Assembly (NCBI RefSeq): GCF_003574735.1
Contig: NZ_QORW01000016.1
Coordinates: 62,001 to 126,000, forward strand
From: Dongia deserti
GTDB taxonomy: Bacteria; Pseudomonadota; Alphaproteobacteria; Dongiales; Dongiaceae
Direction of reading: 5' to 3'
DNA length: 64,000 nt
Shown: piece after piece, positions 8,793 to 18,365 of the stretch
How positions within the stretch are numbered: position 1 is the stretch's first letter
Layout of the letters: every line of letters starts with the position of its first letter
The notes under the pieces: model-generated
What the model was told of the DNA's origin: nothing
Seen by the model: only the letters and a program-made list of their open reading frames with translations
Databases searched by the model: none
Position numbers and translations under genes: made by a program

Positions 8793-9279
8793 CAGCCTGG
8801 CCGCGCCACTCACCAATGGCGGCCAGCGCGACGCACGCAAAAGCCAAGATCGACGCGGCGGTGCGTGCGTGGTTCCAGAGGGTCCACCGCTCGGCATAGG
8901 CGCGCCAGACCGCCACGGCGTCGTCGGCGTCAGCCGGCACCAGCGCCAGCGCCTCGTTCATCGGCACATGGACAATGAAGGTGAGGGCAAGGCTGCCCGC
9001 TGCATAGATCAGTCCCGCAGCCGCCAACGGCGCGGCAATCGCCCAGCGCCGCGCCAGCAGGGCTGCAATGGTGGTGAACCCGAAGGCGCCGAAGAACGCG
9101 AACGCGAACACTGGCGTACGGATAGTGGCGTTGATCCCCTGCATAGCCAGCATTGCGGCGCGCGGCTCGGTCACCGCCAGTCCAGGCATTACCGAGATGG
9201 AATAGGTGTAGAAGAAGCCGGCGATCAGTGCGCTCGCCAGCAAAGCCAGCGACAGCATGAAGCGACGCGCCACAACCAT
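8740..9279 (-). CDS. DUF1772 (anthrone oxygenase-like) membrane protein
   Basis: A membrane protein of 179 residues with four hydrophobic helices (about 6-27, 58-77, 82-105 and 140-160). The pattern fits DUF1772 (PF08592), which includes fungal anthrone oxygenases; bacterial members have no firm function. The VHVPMNEAL and WNHARTAASILAF segments are typical of the family. The start is ATG at 9279 with GGGGGAA upstream. The C-terminal 17 codons overlap the converging Rdx gene. Confidence 0.8.
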   Translation of the reverse strand: MVVARRFMLSLALLASALIAGFFYTYSISVMPGLAVTEPRAAMLAMQGINATIRTPVFAFAFFGAFGFTTIAALLARRWAIAAPLAAAGLIYAAGSLALTFIVHVPMNEALALVPADADDAVAVWRAYAERWTLWNHARTAASILAFACVALAAIGEWRGQAAMAASFGRSGRAPAPAR

Positions 9280-9366
9280 CTGGTTCCCCCGTCACGGTCC
9301 GCAGATGCAACGAAGCTACCGAGCAAACCCTGCGCAGCCAAGAACGGAAAGAATAGTGCGCGGCGC

Positions 9367-10116
9367 CTAGATATTCACATCCAGCGCATAGCCAGCCGAG
9401 CGCACGGTGCGCACGAGGTCGGCGGCGCCTTCGATGTTGATGGCCTTGCGCAGGCGGCGGATGTGCACGTCGACGGTGCGCGGCTCGACATAGATGTCGC
9501 GGCCCCAGACGTGATCCAGCAATTGCTCGCGGCTGAACACCCGTCCCTGGTTTTCTAGAAGAAAGCGCAACAGGCGGAACTCGGTCGGCCCCAGATGTAC
9601 ATCCTTGGCGCCGCGCCGCACCCGGTGCGTGGCAAGGTCCATGGAGAGGTCCTGGTACTGCAGCACCTCGGTCTCGGCCTGCGGCAGGGCGCGGCGCAAG
9701 ACAGCGCGGCAGCGCGCGACCAGCTCGCTGGGCGAGAACGGCTTGGTCACGTAATCGTCGGCGCCGACTTCCAACCCGCGCAGCTTGTCGCTTTCCTCGC
9801 CGCGCGCGGTCAGCATGATGATGGGCGTGCGGCGATGCTCCGGCGAGCGGCGGATCTGCCGGCATACTTCGATGCCGGACAAGGCCGGCAGCATCCAGTC
9901 CAGCAGGATGAGGTCCGGCCGCTGCTCCTTCACGATCAGCAGTGCTTCCTCGCCGTTGGCGGCATCGATCACGCGGAAGCCTTCGCGCTCCAGGTTGTAG
10001 CGCAGCAGGGTGACCAGGGCCGCTTCATCCTCCACCACCAGAACCAATGGCTGGCCGTGCGCCTCGCGCACGGGCAACGGTGTGGTCTTGGCGCGATCAG
10101 GCATCGATTGGAACAT
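9367..10116 (-). CDS. phoB: Phosphate regulon response regulator PhoB
   Basis: A response regulator of 249 residues. The receiver domain (about 23-140) has acidic residues VVEDE, phospho-acceptor D73 in LLLDWMLP, and the switch lysine in VTKPF. An OmpR/PhoB winged helix follows, with the GPTEFRLLRFL and RTVDVHIRRLRKAI recognition segments. Phosphorylated by PhoR, it binds Pho boxes such as the one before pstS in this window. It is the last gene of the phoR-pst-phoU-phoB group, and its start at 10116 overlaps the phoU stop region by 20 bases. An ATG at 10104 is an alternative start. Confidence 0.96.
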   Translation of the reverse strand: MFQSMPDRAKTTPLPVREAHGQPLVLVVEDEAALVTLLRYNLEREGFRVIDAANGEEALLIVKEQRPDLILLDWMLPALSGIEVCRQIRRSPEHRRTPIIMLTARGEESDKLRGLEVGADDYVTKPFSPSELVARCRAVLRRALPQAETEVLQYQDLSMDLATHRVRRGAKDVHLGPTEFRLLRFLLENQGRVFSREQLLDHVWGRDIYVEPRTVDVHIRRLRKAINIEGAADLVRTVRSAGYALDVNI

Positions 10117-10810
10117 TGGTCGTATCGCCTTTCGGTCTCTCTTCGTCCAGGCTCCGGCCGTGGACCAGGAAATAGACGATCTCCGCGATGTTGGTCGCGT
10201 GGTCGCCGATGCGCTCGATATTCTTGGCAATGAACAAGAGGTGCGTGCAGGGCCCGATATTGCGGGGATCCTCCATCATGTAGGTCAGCATTTCGCGGAA
10301 CAGGCTGTTATACATCTCGTCGACTTCCTCGTCGCGCCGCCAGGCGGCACGGGCGCCTTCCGCATCCTTCTCGATATAGGAATCGAGCACGTCCTTGATG
10401 ATCTGCAGCGCGAGCTGGCTCATGCGCGGGATGGAGGCCACCGGCTTCATCGGCGCATGGGTCGACAGCACAATGGCCCGCTTGGCGATGTTCTTGGCGT
10501 AGTCGCCGATGCGCTCGATGTCGGACGCGATCTTGATGGCGGCCACGACCTCGCGCAGGTCCTGCGCCATCGGCTGGCGCAGCGCCAGCATGCGCACGGT
10601 CATCTGCCCGACCTCGGTCTCCAGCGCGTCGATGCGCTTGTCGTCCTGCACCACCTGGGTCGCAAGCTCGCTGTTGCGCCGCACCAACGCCTCGACCGCG
10701 CGGGTGAGCTGGGCTTCCGCAAGGCCGCCCATCTCCGCGATCACGTTGCTGAGGCGCTTCAGATCCTCATCGAAGCTCTTGACGATGTGGTCGGTCGGCT
10801 TGTTCACCAT
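10097..10810 (-). CDS. phoU: Phosphate transport system regulator PhoU
   Basis: A helical protein of 237 residues with two PhoU repeats of three helices each. The metal-binding signatures IASDIERIGDYAKNIAKR in the first repeat and IAKNIERIGDHATNIAE in the second are clear. PhoU links the Pst transporter to PhoR and keeps the Pho regulon off when phosphate is plentiful. The start was set to ATG 10810, behind AAGGAAAC, rather than at a longer upstream ATG that would run into pstB. It lies 20 bases after pstB. Confidence 0.96.
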   Translation of the reverse strand: MVNKPTDHIVKSFDEDLKRLSNVIAEMGGLAEAQLTRAVEALVRRNSELATQVVQDDKRIDALETEVGQMTVRMLALRQPMAQDLREVVAAIKIASDIERIGDYAKNIAKRAIVLSTHAPMKPVASIPRMSQLALQIIKDVLDSYIEKDAEGARAAWRRDEEVDEMYNSLFREMLTYMMEDPRNIGPCTHLLFIAKNIERIGDHATNIAEIVYFLVHGRSLDEERPKGDTTNVPIDA

Positions 10811-10829
10811 GATGTTTCCTTCGCGCCTC

Positions 10830-11702
10830 TTAACCGAAGCGGCCGGTGATGTAGCCCTGCGTGCGCTCATCGCGCGGGGCCGTGAAGATCTGCTCGGTAT
10901 CGCCCCATTCCACCAGCACGCCGAGATGGAAGAACGCCGTCTTCTGGCTGACGCGCGCGGCCTGCTGCATCGAATGGGTGACGATGATGATGGTGTAGTT
11001 CTCGCGCAGCTCGTCGATCAGCTCTTCGATGCGCGCGGTCGCGATCGGATCGAGCGCCGAGCACGGCTCGTCCATCAGGATGACCTCGGGCGAGACCGCA
11101 ATGGCGCGCGCGATGCAAAGCCGCTGCTGCTGGCCGCCGGAGAGGCCGGTGCCAGGCTGGGCGAGGCGGTCCTTCGCCTCGTTCCACAGGCCGGCGCGCT
11201 CCAGGCTGGTCTGCACGATCTCGTCCATCTCCGCCTTGTCGTGCGCCATGCCGTGGATGCGCGGACCGTAGGCAATGTTGTCGTAGATCGACTTCGGGAA
11301 CGGATTCGGTTTCTGGAACACCATGCCGATGCGCGCGCGCAGCATCACGACGTCGAGCTTCGGGTCGTAGACGTTCTCGCCGTCCAGCCGGATGTCGCCG
11401 GTAACGCGGCAGCCGTCGATCACGTCGTTCATGCGGTTGAGGCAACGCAAATAGGTCGACTTGCCGCAGCCGGATGGGCCGATCAGCGCCGTCACCTGGC
11501 GCGAGGGAATGTCGAGGTCGACATTGAACAAGGCCTGCTTCTGACCGTAGAAGACGTTGACCTGGCGGCTCATCATTTTGGGCTCTTCGCCCGGCCGGGG
11601 CGCCACCGCCGGCTTCACGTTGGCATTTGTCAGAACCATTCCGCTGGTATCCATTTTGCCGTCATCCGCTGTCAGTTGGGCTTTGTGTGCCGCCCGTGCC
11701 AT
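10830..11702 (-). CDS. pstB: Phosphate ABC transporter ATP-binding protein PstB
   Basis: The ATPase subunit of the high-affinity phosphate importer, 290 residues. Walker [11 protein letters not shown]-loop FQKPNPFP, signature LSGGQQQR, Walker B VILMDEP and the switch histidine in [11 protein letters not shown] are all present. The first 40 residues are an extra polar tail not seen in the core family. It starts at ATG 11702 after GAGGAGCGG and follows pstA by 15 bases. Confidence 0.97.
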   Translation of the reverse strand: MARAAHKAQLTADDGKMDTSGMVLTNANVKPAVAPRPGEEPKMMSRQVNVFYGQKQALFNVDLDIPSRQVTALIGPSGCGKSTYLRCLNRMNDVIDGCRVTGDIRLDGENVYDPKLDVVMLRARIGMVFQKPNPFPKSIYDNIAYGPRIHGMAHDKAEMDEIVQTSLERAGLWNEAKDRLAQPGTGLSGGQQQRLCIARAIAVSPEVILMDEPCSALDPIATARIEELIDELRENYTIIIVTHSMQQAARVSQKTAFFHLGVLVEWGDTEQIFTAPRDERTQGYITGRFG

Positions 11703-11717
11703 AGCCGCTCCTCACCA

Positions 11718-13040
11718 TCACCATCGCCGCTCGAACCTGCGGCGGATCACCACCGCGGCTGCATTCATCAGTACCAGGAACACCAGCATCACCATGATGC
11801 CGGCCGAGGTGCGTTCGACGAAGGCGCGCTCCGGCGCATCCGCCCATAGGAAGATCTGAACCGGCAAGACCGTCGCCGGATCGGTGATGCTGGTGGGAAT
11901 ATCCACGATGAAGGCGACCATGCCAATCATCAGGACCGCCGCCGATTCGCCCATGGCGCGCGCCGTGCCGATGATGGCGCCCGTCATGATGCCGGGCATG
12001 GCGAGCGGCAAGACGTGATGCATCACGACCTGCTGCTTCGAGGCGCCGACGCCATAGGCGGCTTCCCGGATCGACGGCGGCACGGCCTTCAGCGCCGCGC
12101 GCGTGGCGATGATGATGGTGGGCAGTGTCATGAGCGACAGCACCATGCCACCGACCAGAGGCGCACCGCGCGGCAGGCCGAAGAAGCCGAGCAATACCGC
12201 AAGGCCCAGCAAGCCGAACACGATCGAGGGCACCGCCGCCAGATTGTTGATGTTGATCTCGATGATGTCGGTGATGCGGTTCTTGGGCGCGAACTCCTCG
12301 AGATAGATCGCCGCCGCCACGCTGATCGGCAGCGAGAGGATGATGGCCGTCAGAATCGTGAGCAGGCTGCCCACCAAGGCGCCGCCCACGCCCGCCTGCT
12401 CCGGCTCGCGCGAATCGCCGGTCGTGAAGAAGTCGAGATTGAAGCTGCTGACGATGCGGCCTTCGGCTTCGAGCTTGTCGAACCATCCGAGCTGCTGGTC
12501 GTCGATCGGTCGATCCGTCGCTGGCACGTCGCGATCGATGCGGCCCTTGGCCAGCATATCGATCTCGTCGGCCGCCAGCACCTCGACCCGCTGGGTGGTG
12601 CCCACCAGGGCCGGGTTCTCCATGACCATCCGGCGTACGGCATCACCGGCGGCGTTGCTGAGGAAATCGTTGAGCGCGCGCCGGTCGCCGCGGGACTCGA
12701 CCTCCGGGAACAGGCTGCGCAACGCCTCGCGCACCACAGCCTGGTAGTTGCCCTGCCACAGCGATTCGGGCAGGCGCGTGTTCTGCGGGTCGACCTCTGC
12801 CGGGTCAATATTGACGTCGAGCACGATTCGGGTCTGCCAGAAGGCGGTGTAGCCCTGCAGGACGACCGTGACGGCGAGAAAACCCAGCATGAATACGGCG
12901 AAGCCGATCGCCAGCATGCCATAGAGGCGGAACCGGCGCTCGGCGGCATAGCGCCGGCGGATGCGGTCTTCCGACAGGTCCGGACGGCGCAGCTTGACGC
13001 CGGTTTCCGAGGCAGATCCGATGAGCGCCACGTCAGTCAT
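11718..13040 (-). CDS. pstA: Phosphate ABC transporter permease PstA
   Basis: A permease of 440 residues. The N-terminal half holds one transmembrane helix near residues 40-62 and a long periplasmic region of the type found in alphaproteobacterial PstA (DUF3333). The C-terminal half is the six-helix BPD_transp domain with the coupling EAA-like loop, EAAYGVGASKQQVVMHHVLP. The start at ATG 13040 overlaps the preceding pstC stop codon (ATGACTGA), so translation is coupled. With the PstC part of the fused protein it forms the phosphate channel. Confidence 0.95.
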   Translation of the reverse strand: MTDVALIGSASETGVKLRRPDLSEDRIRRRYAAERRFRLYGMLAIGFAVFMLGFLAVTVVLQGYTAFWQTRIVLDVNIDPAEVDPQNTRLPESLWQGNYQAVVREALRSLFPEVESRGDRRALNDFLSNAAGDAVRRMVMENPALVGTTQRVEVLAADEIDMLAKGRIDRDVPATDRPIDDQQLGWFDKLEAEGRIVSSFNLDFFTTGDSREPEQAGVGGALVGSLLTILTAIILSLPISVAAAIYLEEFAPKNRITDIIEININNLAAVPSIVFGLLGLAVLLGFFGLPRGAPLVGGMVLSLMTLPTIIIATRAALKAVPPSIREAAYGVGASKQQVVMHHVLPLAMPGIMTGAIIGTARAMGESAAVLMIGMVAFIVDIPTSITDPATVLPVQIFLWADAPERAFVERTSAGIMVMLVFLVLMNAAAVVIRRRFERRW

Positions 13041-15513
13041 ATTTCTCTCGATATCTGCGAACCACATTGAGCGCGATGACGTTGAGGCAGAGAGTGACGA
13101 CAAACAGCAGCAGGCCGAGCGCGAAGGCCGCCAGGGTCTTCGGCGAATCGAACTCCTGGTCGCCCACCAGCAGCGTCACGATCTGCACCGTGACCGTCGT
13201 CACCGCCTGCAGCGGATTGGCGGTCAAATTGGCAGCAAGGCCAGCCGCCATCACCACGATCATGGTCTCGCCGATGGCGCGGCTGATCGCGAGCAGAACG
13301 GCGCCGACGATGCCGGGCAGCGCGGCGGGAAACACCACTTGCTTGATGGTCTCCGACTTGGTCGCGCCGAGCGCGAAAGAGCCGTCGCGCAGGCTCTGCG
13401 GCACCGCGTTCATCACGTCATCCGACAAGGAGGAGACGAAGGGGATGATCATCACGCCCATGATGAGGCCGGCGGCCAGCGCGCTTTCCGACGCGACATT
13501 GAGGCCGATCGCGTCACCCGCCTGGCGGAAGATCGGGCCTATGGTGAGGGCGGCGAAGAAGCCGTAGACCACCGTCGGGATGCCCGCCAGGATCTCCACC
13601 AGCGGCTTGAAGATGCTGCGCACCCTGCTGGTCGCATAGTCGGACAGATAGACCGCGATCATGAGGCCGGTCGGCACCGCGACCACCATGGCGATGAAGG
13701 TGATGAGCAGCGTGCCGGCGATCACGGGAATCGCGCCGAACGCGCCGGAGGAACCGACCTGGTCGGCGCGCAACGCCATCTGCGGGCTCCATTGCAGGCC
13801 GAACAGGAATTCCGTGATCGGGACCTGGGCGAAGAAGCGCAGCGATTCGAACACCAGCGACAGGACAATGCCGACGGTGGTGAGAATGGCGAGGGTCGAG
13901 CAGGCGAACAGGATGCCGAGCACGATCCGCTCCACGCGGTTGCGCGAGCGCGCCTCGACATTGATGCGGCTGTAGGCAAAGCCGATGCCTAGCACCGCCA
14001 GGGCCACAGCGGCTCCGATGGCGCCGAGACGCGCCATCGCGTTCCACGAACGATAGGTCGCCGCCGCAGCCTGCACTGCGGGGTCGGCGATCTGGCTGAG
14101 GTCCGCCCGCTCGGCGGCCTGGCGTGCTTCGCTCAGCAGCAGAGAAAGCCGGCTCTCATCGAGGCTTGCGACTCGCTGGGCCGGCATGGCGGAGATCGCC
14201 GCCTCGGTGACGATCGCCGGCTGAGCCGTCAGCCAGACGAGGGCCACCAGCAGCGCCGGCAGGCCGCACCACAAGGCAACGTAGAAGCCGTGGTAGTTGG
14301 GCAGCGAGTGCAGGCGGCGCAGGTCACCGCCGGCCTTTACGGCGGCGCGTGCGCGGCCCATGAAGAAGCCGATCAGGCTCAAGCCCAGGACCGCGACCAG
14401 AATGGCCGTCGCGGTCGCACCCGTCGAGCCGCTGACGCTGTGCAGCGCCGTGCCGAGCGCTCCTTGCGGCTCGACGCCGCCATTCCCGGACAGTGCCGTC
14501 AGACCCAGGCCGGCAAGGACTCTGGATTCGATCTCAGTGCGCTCTTGCGGCGTGAACGGGACGAGGCCCTTATCCGCGAGATAGCCGTCCTGCCCCATTG
14601 CGCGTTCGCTCAGCAGCTCGCGCACGAAGGCGTCAATGCCGGGAATGATGGTGCGATGCGCGTCCTTCACATAGATGTAGAGCTCGCGCGCGACCGGATA
14701 TTGCTTGGCGGAGATCGCTTCGTAGGTCGGCGCAACGCCCTCGACCGACGCGGCCTTCAGCGTGTCCGCGTTCTGCTCCAGGAACGAATAGCCGAAGATG
14801 CCGAAGGCCGAGGGATTGGCCTGCAGCTTCTGGACGATAAGATTGTCGTTCTCGCCGGCGTCGATATAGGCGCCGTCCTCGCGCACCTGCTGGCAGGCGG
14901 CCTTCTTGGCATCGCCCTCGAGTGTGGCAATCTCGGGGAAGTTCTCGCAGCCTGTGTCCATCACCAGCTCGACAAAGGCGTCGCGTGTGCCGGAGGTCGG
15001 CGGCGGACCCAGCACCTCGATCCGCGTGGCAGGCAGTGATGGATCGATCTGGTTCCAGGTGCGATAGGGATTTGGAATGAGCTGCCCGTTCTGCGGCACA
15101 GTCTTGGCGAGCGCCAGGAACAGCTGCGCACGCGTGATGGAGAAATCCGACCCCGACTTGGCGTTGGCAATGACGATGCCGTCATGCCCGATCGGGATCT
15201 CGGTGATCTTTGCGACCCCGTTCTGTGTGCAGGCGTCGACCTCGCTCTGCTTGATCTTGCGCGAGGCGCCGGCGATATCCGGTGTGCCCTCGCCCACGCC
15301 TTCGCAGAACAGCTTCAGGCCGCCGCCGGTACCGGTTGCCTCAACGACGGGCGACTTGAGGACGCCCTGCTTTGCCAAAGCCTCGGCGACCGTGGTGGAG
15401 AAAGGATAGACTGTCGAGGAGCCGACGATATGAAGCTGTTCCCGCGCCGCAGCAGGCAGCGCGGCCATCAAGATGGCCGCCAAACCGAGCAGGATGGCTG
15501 CTACGCGTTTCAT
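13033..15513 (-). CDS. PstS-PstC fusion: phosphate-binding protein joined to permease
   Basis: One uninterrupted open reading frame of 826 residues. Residues 1 to about 23 are a signal peptide ending in AAA. Residues 24 to about 325 are a full periplasmic phosphate-binding domain with HIVGSSTVYPF, GASRKIKQSEV and PPPTSGTRDAF. From about 365 a PstC permease of normal alphaproteobacterial length follows, with eight helices and the ALGATKSETIKQVVFP coupling loop. The binding half is clearly similar to the free PstS encoded just upstream, so it looks like a tandem duplicate that fused to PstC. A cleaved signal peptide would leave the binding domain in the periplasm, tethered to the first PstC helix, which fits the topology. 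A TTG at 15519 is another possible start. Confidence 0.9.
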   Translation of the reverse strand: MKRVAAILLGLAAILMAALPAAAREQLHIVGSSTVYPFSTTVAEALAKQGVLKSPVVEATGTGGGLKLFCEGVGEGTPDIAGASRKIKQSEVDACTQNGVAKITEIPIGHDGIVIANAKSGSDFSITRAQLFLALAKTVPQNGQLIPNPYRTWNQIDPSLPATRIEVLGPPPTSGTRDAFVELVMDTGCENFPEIATLEGDAKKAACQQVREDGAYIDAGENDNLIVQKLQANPSAFGIFGYSFLEQNADTLKAASVEGVAPTYEAISAKQYPVARELYIYVKDAHRTIIPGIDAFVRELLSERAMGQDGYLADKGLVPFTPQERTEIESRVLAGLGLTALSGNGGVEPQGALGTALHSVSGSTGATATAILVAVLGLSLIGFFMGRARAAVKAGGDLRRLHSLPNYHGFYVALWCGLPALLVALVWLTAQPAIVTEAAISAMPAQRVASLDESRLSLLLSEARQAAERADLSQIADPAVQAAAATYRSWNAMARLGAIGAAVALAVLGIGFAYSRINVEARSRNRVERIVLGILFACSTLAILTTVGIVLSLVFESLRFFAQVPITEFLFGLQWSPQMALRADQVGSSGAFGAIPVIAGTLLITFIAMVVAVPTGLMIAVYLSDYATSRVRSIFKPLVEILAGIPTVVYGFFAALTIGPIFRQAGDAIGLNVASESALAAGLIMGVMIIPFVSSLSDDVMNAVPQSLRDGSFALGATKSETIKQVVFPAALPGIVGAVLLAISRAIGETMIVVMAAGLAANLTANPLQAVTTVTVQIVTLLVGDQEFDSPKTLAAFALGLLLFVVTLCLNVIALNVVRRYREKYD

Positions 15514-15635
15514 GCCCAAATCCGCTCCCGTCTGGTTCGTCCGCTCATCCGGGCGGACATTATTGCTTTTATGTTACAGGAATGTGACAACAAGATATGG
15601 GGGCAGCGTGTCAGCGCTACCCCCATTCGCGGTGT

Positions 15636-16655
15636 TTAATTCATCGGAGACAGGGCCATCGCCTTGGATGCGACGTCCTTGTACTTGTCGTCGGTGAGGG
15701 TGATCAGACCCTTGTCCGCGAGGTAGCCCTCCTCGCCCATGGCGCGCTCGCTGACATATTCAGCGACGAACTCGCGAATGCCGGGGATCACGCCGACATG
15801 GGCGTTCTTCACATAGAAATAGATCTCGCGCGACACCGGATAGGACTTGTCCGCGATGGTGTCGAAGGTCGGCGCGACGCCCTCGATCTTGCCGCCCTGC
15901 AGCTTGTCGGCGTTCTCTTCCAAGAAGGAGTAGCCAAAGACGCCGAAGGCATTGTGGTTGGCATCGAGCTTCTGGACGATGAGGTTGTCGTTCTCGCCCG
16001 CCTCGATAAAGGCGCCGTCCTCGCGGATCGACTGGCAGGCCGCCTTCTTGGCGTCCTTATCCAGGGCTTCGATCTCCGGGAATTCCTCGCAGCCCACATC
16101 CATCACGAGCTCGACGAACGCGTCACGCGTGCCGGAGGTCGGCGGCGGGCCGAGCACTTCGATCTTCTGCGCCGGCAGGCTGGGATCGATCTCGTTCCAC
16201 ATCTTGTACGGATTGTCGGCCAGCTTGCCGTTGACCGGCACCTGCTTGGCGAGAGCCTGCCACAGCTGCTTGCGCGTCACGTCGATCGACGTGCCGGCCT
16301 TCGAGTTGGCGAAGGCGATGCCGTCATAGCCGATCAGCACTTCGGTGATGGAGGTGACGCCGTTCTTCTTGCAGCCTTCGATCTCGCTGTCCTTGATCTT
16401 GCGCGAGGCGCCGGTCACGTCGGGCGTGTTCTCGCCTACGCCGGCGCAGAACAGCTTCATGCCGCCGCCGGTGCCGGTCGATTCCACGACCGGGGTCTTG
16501 AACTTGCCAGCCTTGCCGAAATTCTCGGCGACCGCGGTGGTGAAGGGGAACACCGTCGAGGAACCGACGATGTGGATTTGGTCGCGCGCCTCGGCGGCAC
16601 CGGCAGTGATTGCCAGCCCAGCGAGAGCGGCGATGGCAACGGACATGCGCTTCAT
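15636..16655 (-). CDS. pstS: Phosphate-binding periplasmic protein PstS
   Basis: A secreted protein of 339 residues with a signal peptide (cleavage near AEA-RDQ, residue 23). Phosphate-binding loops HIVGSSTVFPF, TGTGGGMKLF and PPPTSGTRDAF are intact. It captures phosphate in the periplasm and delivers it to PstC/PstA. GGAAGGAGAGG lies just before ATG 16655. It is the first gene behind the Pho box and is a paralogue of the binding domain of the next gene; about 120 bases separate the two. Confidence 0.96.
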   Translation of the reverse strand: MKRMSVAIAALAGLAITAGAAEARDQIHIVGSSTVFPFTTAVAENFGKAGKFKTPVVESTGTGGGMKLFCAGVGENTPDVTGASRKIKDSEIEGCKKNGVTSITEVLIGYDGIAFANSKAGTSIDVTRKQLWQALAKQVPVNGKLADNPYKMWNEIDPSLPAQKIEVLGPPPTSGTRDAFVELVMDVGCEEFPEIEALDKDAKKAACQSIREDGAFIEAGENDNLIVQKLDANHNAFGVFGYSFLEENADKLQGGKIEGVAPTFDTIADKSYPVSREIYFYVKNAHVGVIPGIREFVAEYVSERAMGEEGYLADKGLITLTDDKYKDVASKAMALSPMN

Positions 16656-16742
16656 AGCCTCTCCTTCCGGTTTGATAGGGACGAGGCCGGTGGCTCGCTC
16701 TCTGGCGACCCCTAATCGCCGGCCCCCTCTGTACTCGGCGGC

Positions 16743-16798
16743 AAACTAGGTCGCTTTCGTGACACGCTTTCGACAGGCAGGTTACGGTTCTATGACGA
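16743..16798 (-). promoter_or_regulatory. Pho box of four half-sites with -10 region, pstS promoter
   Basis: On the minus strand four heptamers follow each other every 11 bases: TCGTCAT, CCGTAAC, CTGTCGA and GTGTCAC. The PhoB consensus is CTGTCAT repeated with an 11-base period. Three of the four match at five of seven positions. TAGTTT (16748-16743) sits ten bases after the last half-site, the usual place of the -10 element when PhoB replaces the -35 contact. Confidence 0.75.
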
Positions 16799-16882
16799 GC
16801 CCTGGCAAAGCAGATGAGCCGTCGGTTCTAGGGCGCTGAACGCACGCGAAAAGCCCGCCAGATCGACAGGTGGGCGTCAGAT

Positions 16883-18262
16883 TTATGACGCGGCGCGCAG
16901 GTCAGCCGCAGCCTCTTCCGCCGGCAGATAGACCGTGAAGACACTGCCATGACCCGGCGTCGATTCGATCTCCAGGCTGCCGCGATGGCGGTTGACAACG
17001 TGCTTCACAATGGCAAGGCCGAGGCCGGTGCCGCCAAGATCGCGCGAGCGTGCAGCATCGACCCGATAGAACCGCTCCGTCAGGCGCGGGATGTGCTCGC
17101 GTGCGATGCCCTCGCCGCGATCGGCAACCGCCACCGCGATCATCGCCTTGGCGCGGCGCAGGCCCGGCAGGTGGGCCTTGATCTCGATCGGGTCGACGAT
17201 GCGCGCGGCGCTCACCGTGATCGACGTGCCCGGCCTGCCGTACTTGATCGCGTTGTCGATCAGGTTCTGGAACACCTGGGTCAGCTCGTCGGCATCACCG
17301 ATCGCGCGGCCCATCGATCCCGCCGGCAGCTCGATCTTCATGTTGCGTTCGGCGGCCCGCAACGACAGCCCATTCGCGACGCGGCCGACGACTTCGCCCA
17401 GGTCGACGCCGCCGGACGGGCGCGCATGCTCATTCAATTCGATGCGGCTGAGCGAGAGCAGGTCCGCCACCAGGCGGCTCATGCGGCTCGCCTGCTCATG
17501 CATGATGCCGAGGAAGCGCTCATGGGCCTCGAGGTCGCCTTTGGCCGGCCCGCGCAATGTTTCGATGAAGCCCATCAAGGTCGCGATCGGCGTTTTCAGC
17601 TCGTGGCTGACGTTGGCGATGAAGTCGCTGCGGAGCCGTTCCAGGCGATGCGCGGCGCTCGCATCCTTGAGGGCGACCAGGATGCGGTCCGCATCCAGCC
17701 GCTTCAGATCGGCGATCAGCAGCCGGTCGGGGCCGATCGGCGTCTCGACCCCCTCGATCGCGGTCGGGGCGCCTGCCACTTCCGTGTTCTGGCCACCCAT
17801 CACCTGATCCAAGGCATCGATCAGCGGCGGATAGCGCAACACGCTCATCAGGCTGCGGCCGGTTACTGCCTCCCCGAGCAGATGGCGCATCCGGTCGTTC
17901 GCCCACCGGATGTCTCGCCGCCGATCGACTACCAGCACGGCAAGCGGCATGGCCTCCAGCACCTGGTAGGAATCCGCATGCTGCTCCGGTTCAGGCTCCG
18001 TCAAGCCGGCGGGTGCTTCGCTCTCATCAGGCGCGGGCTCGGCAGCGGCGGAGGCTTCGCTCGGCGGCTCGCTAGGAGTCGCCAAGTGGGTCCTGGTCGC
18101 GAACCAGGCTGCCCATGTGGTGAAGCCGACACCGCCGATGCCGATGGCAGCGAGCCACACAGGATCGCCACCAACTGTGACGCCGATCACGGTCAAGAGC
18201 GCCGCCCATATGGCGGCATCGTAACAGAGAAGTGTAAGGAACGGTTTCGGCAACAAGCCCAT
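16883..18262 (-). CDS. phoR: Phosphate regulon sensor histidine kinase PhoR
   Basis: A membrane-bound histidine kinase of 459 residues. Two transmembrane helices near residues 8-30 and 35-56 give a short periplasmic loop. An acidic, proline-rich linker (60-95) leads to a PAS domain (about 96-200). HisKA carries H220 in VSHELKTP, and HATPase_c has the N box (NLIDNAIKYG), DRGEGI and GGTGLGLAIVKH. It phosphorylates PhoB when phosphate is low. It precedes pstS on the same strand with a gap of 227 bases that holds the Pho box, so it may have its own promoter. Confidence 0.94.
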   Translation of the reverse strand: MGLLPKPFLTLLCYDAAIWAALLTVIGVTVGGDPVWLAAIGIGGVGFTTWAAWFATRTHLATPSEPPSEASAAAEPAPDESEAPAGLTEPEPEQHADSYQVLEAMPLAVLVVDRRRDIRWANDRMRHLLGEAVTGRSLMSVLRYPPLIDALDQVMGGQNTEVAGAPTAIEGVETPIGPDRLLIADLKRLDADRILVALKDASAAHRLERLRSDFIANVSHELKTPIATLMGFIETLRGPAKGDLEAHERFLGIMHEQASRMSRLVADLLSLSRIELNEHARPSGGVDLGEVVGRVANGLSLRAAERNMKIELPAGSMGRAIGDADELTQVFQNLIDNAIKYGRPGTSITVSAARIVDPIEIKAHLPGLRRAKAMIAVAVADRGEGIAREHIPRLTERFYRVDAARSRDLGGTGLGLAIVKHVVNRHRGSLEIESTPGHGSVFTVYLPAEEAAADLRAAS

Positions 18263-18304
18263 GTTCCGGCATACTGTAGGCTAGAGCTTACCCGGAGGCG
18301 AATC

Positions 18305-18345
18305 GGGAACCCCGCTTCATCCGGGACTGAGTATAGCGGGTTCCC
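18305..18345. promoter_or_regulatory. Inverted repeat between divergent phoR and exported-protein gene
   Basis: GGGAACCCCGCT (18305-18316) and AGCGGGTTCCC (18335-18345) are inverted copies with one bulged base, 18 bases apart. It lies in the divergent promoter region, 21 bases before the next start codon. It could be an operator or a leader hairpin. Confidence 0.5.
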
Positions 18346-18365
18346 TCAATGACGGGACGTTTGTC

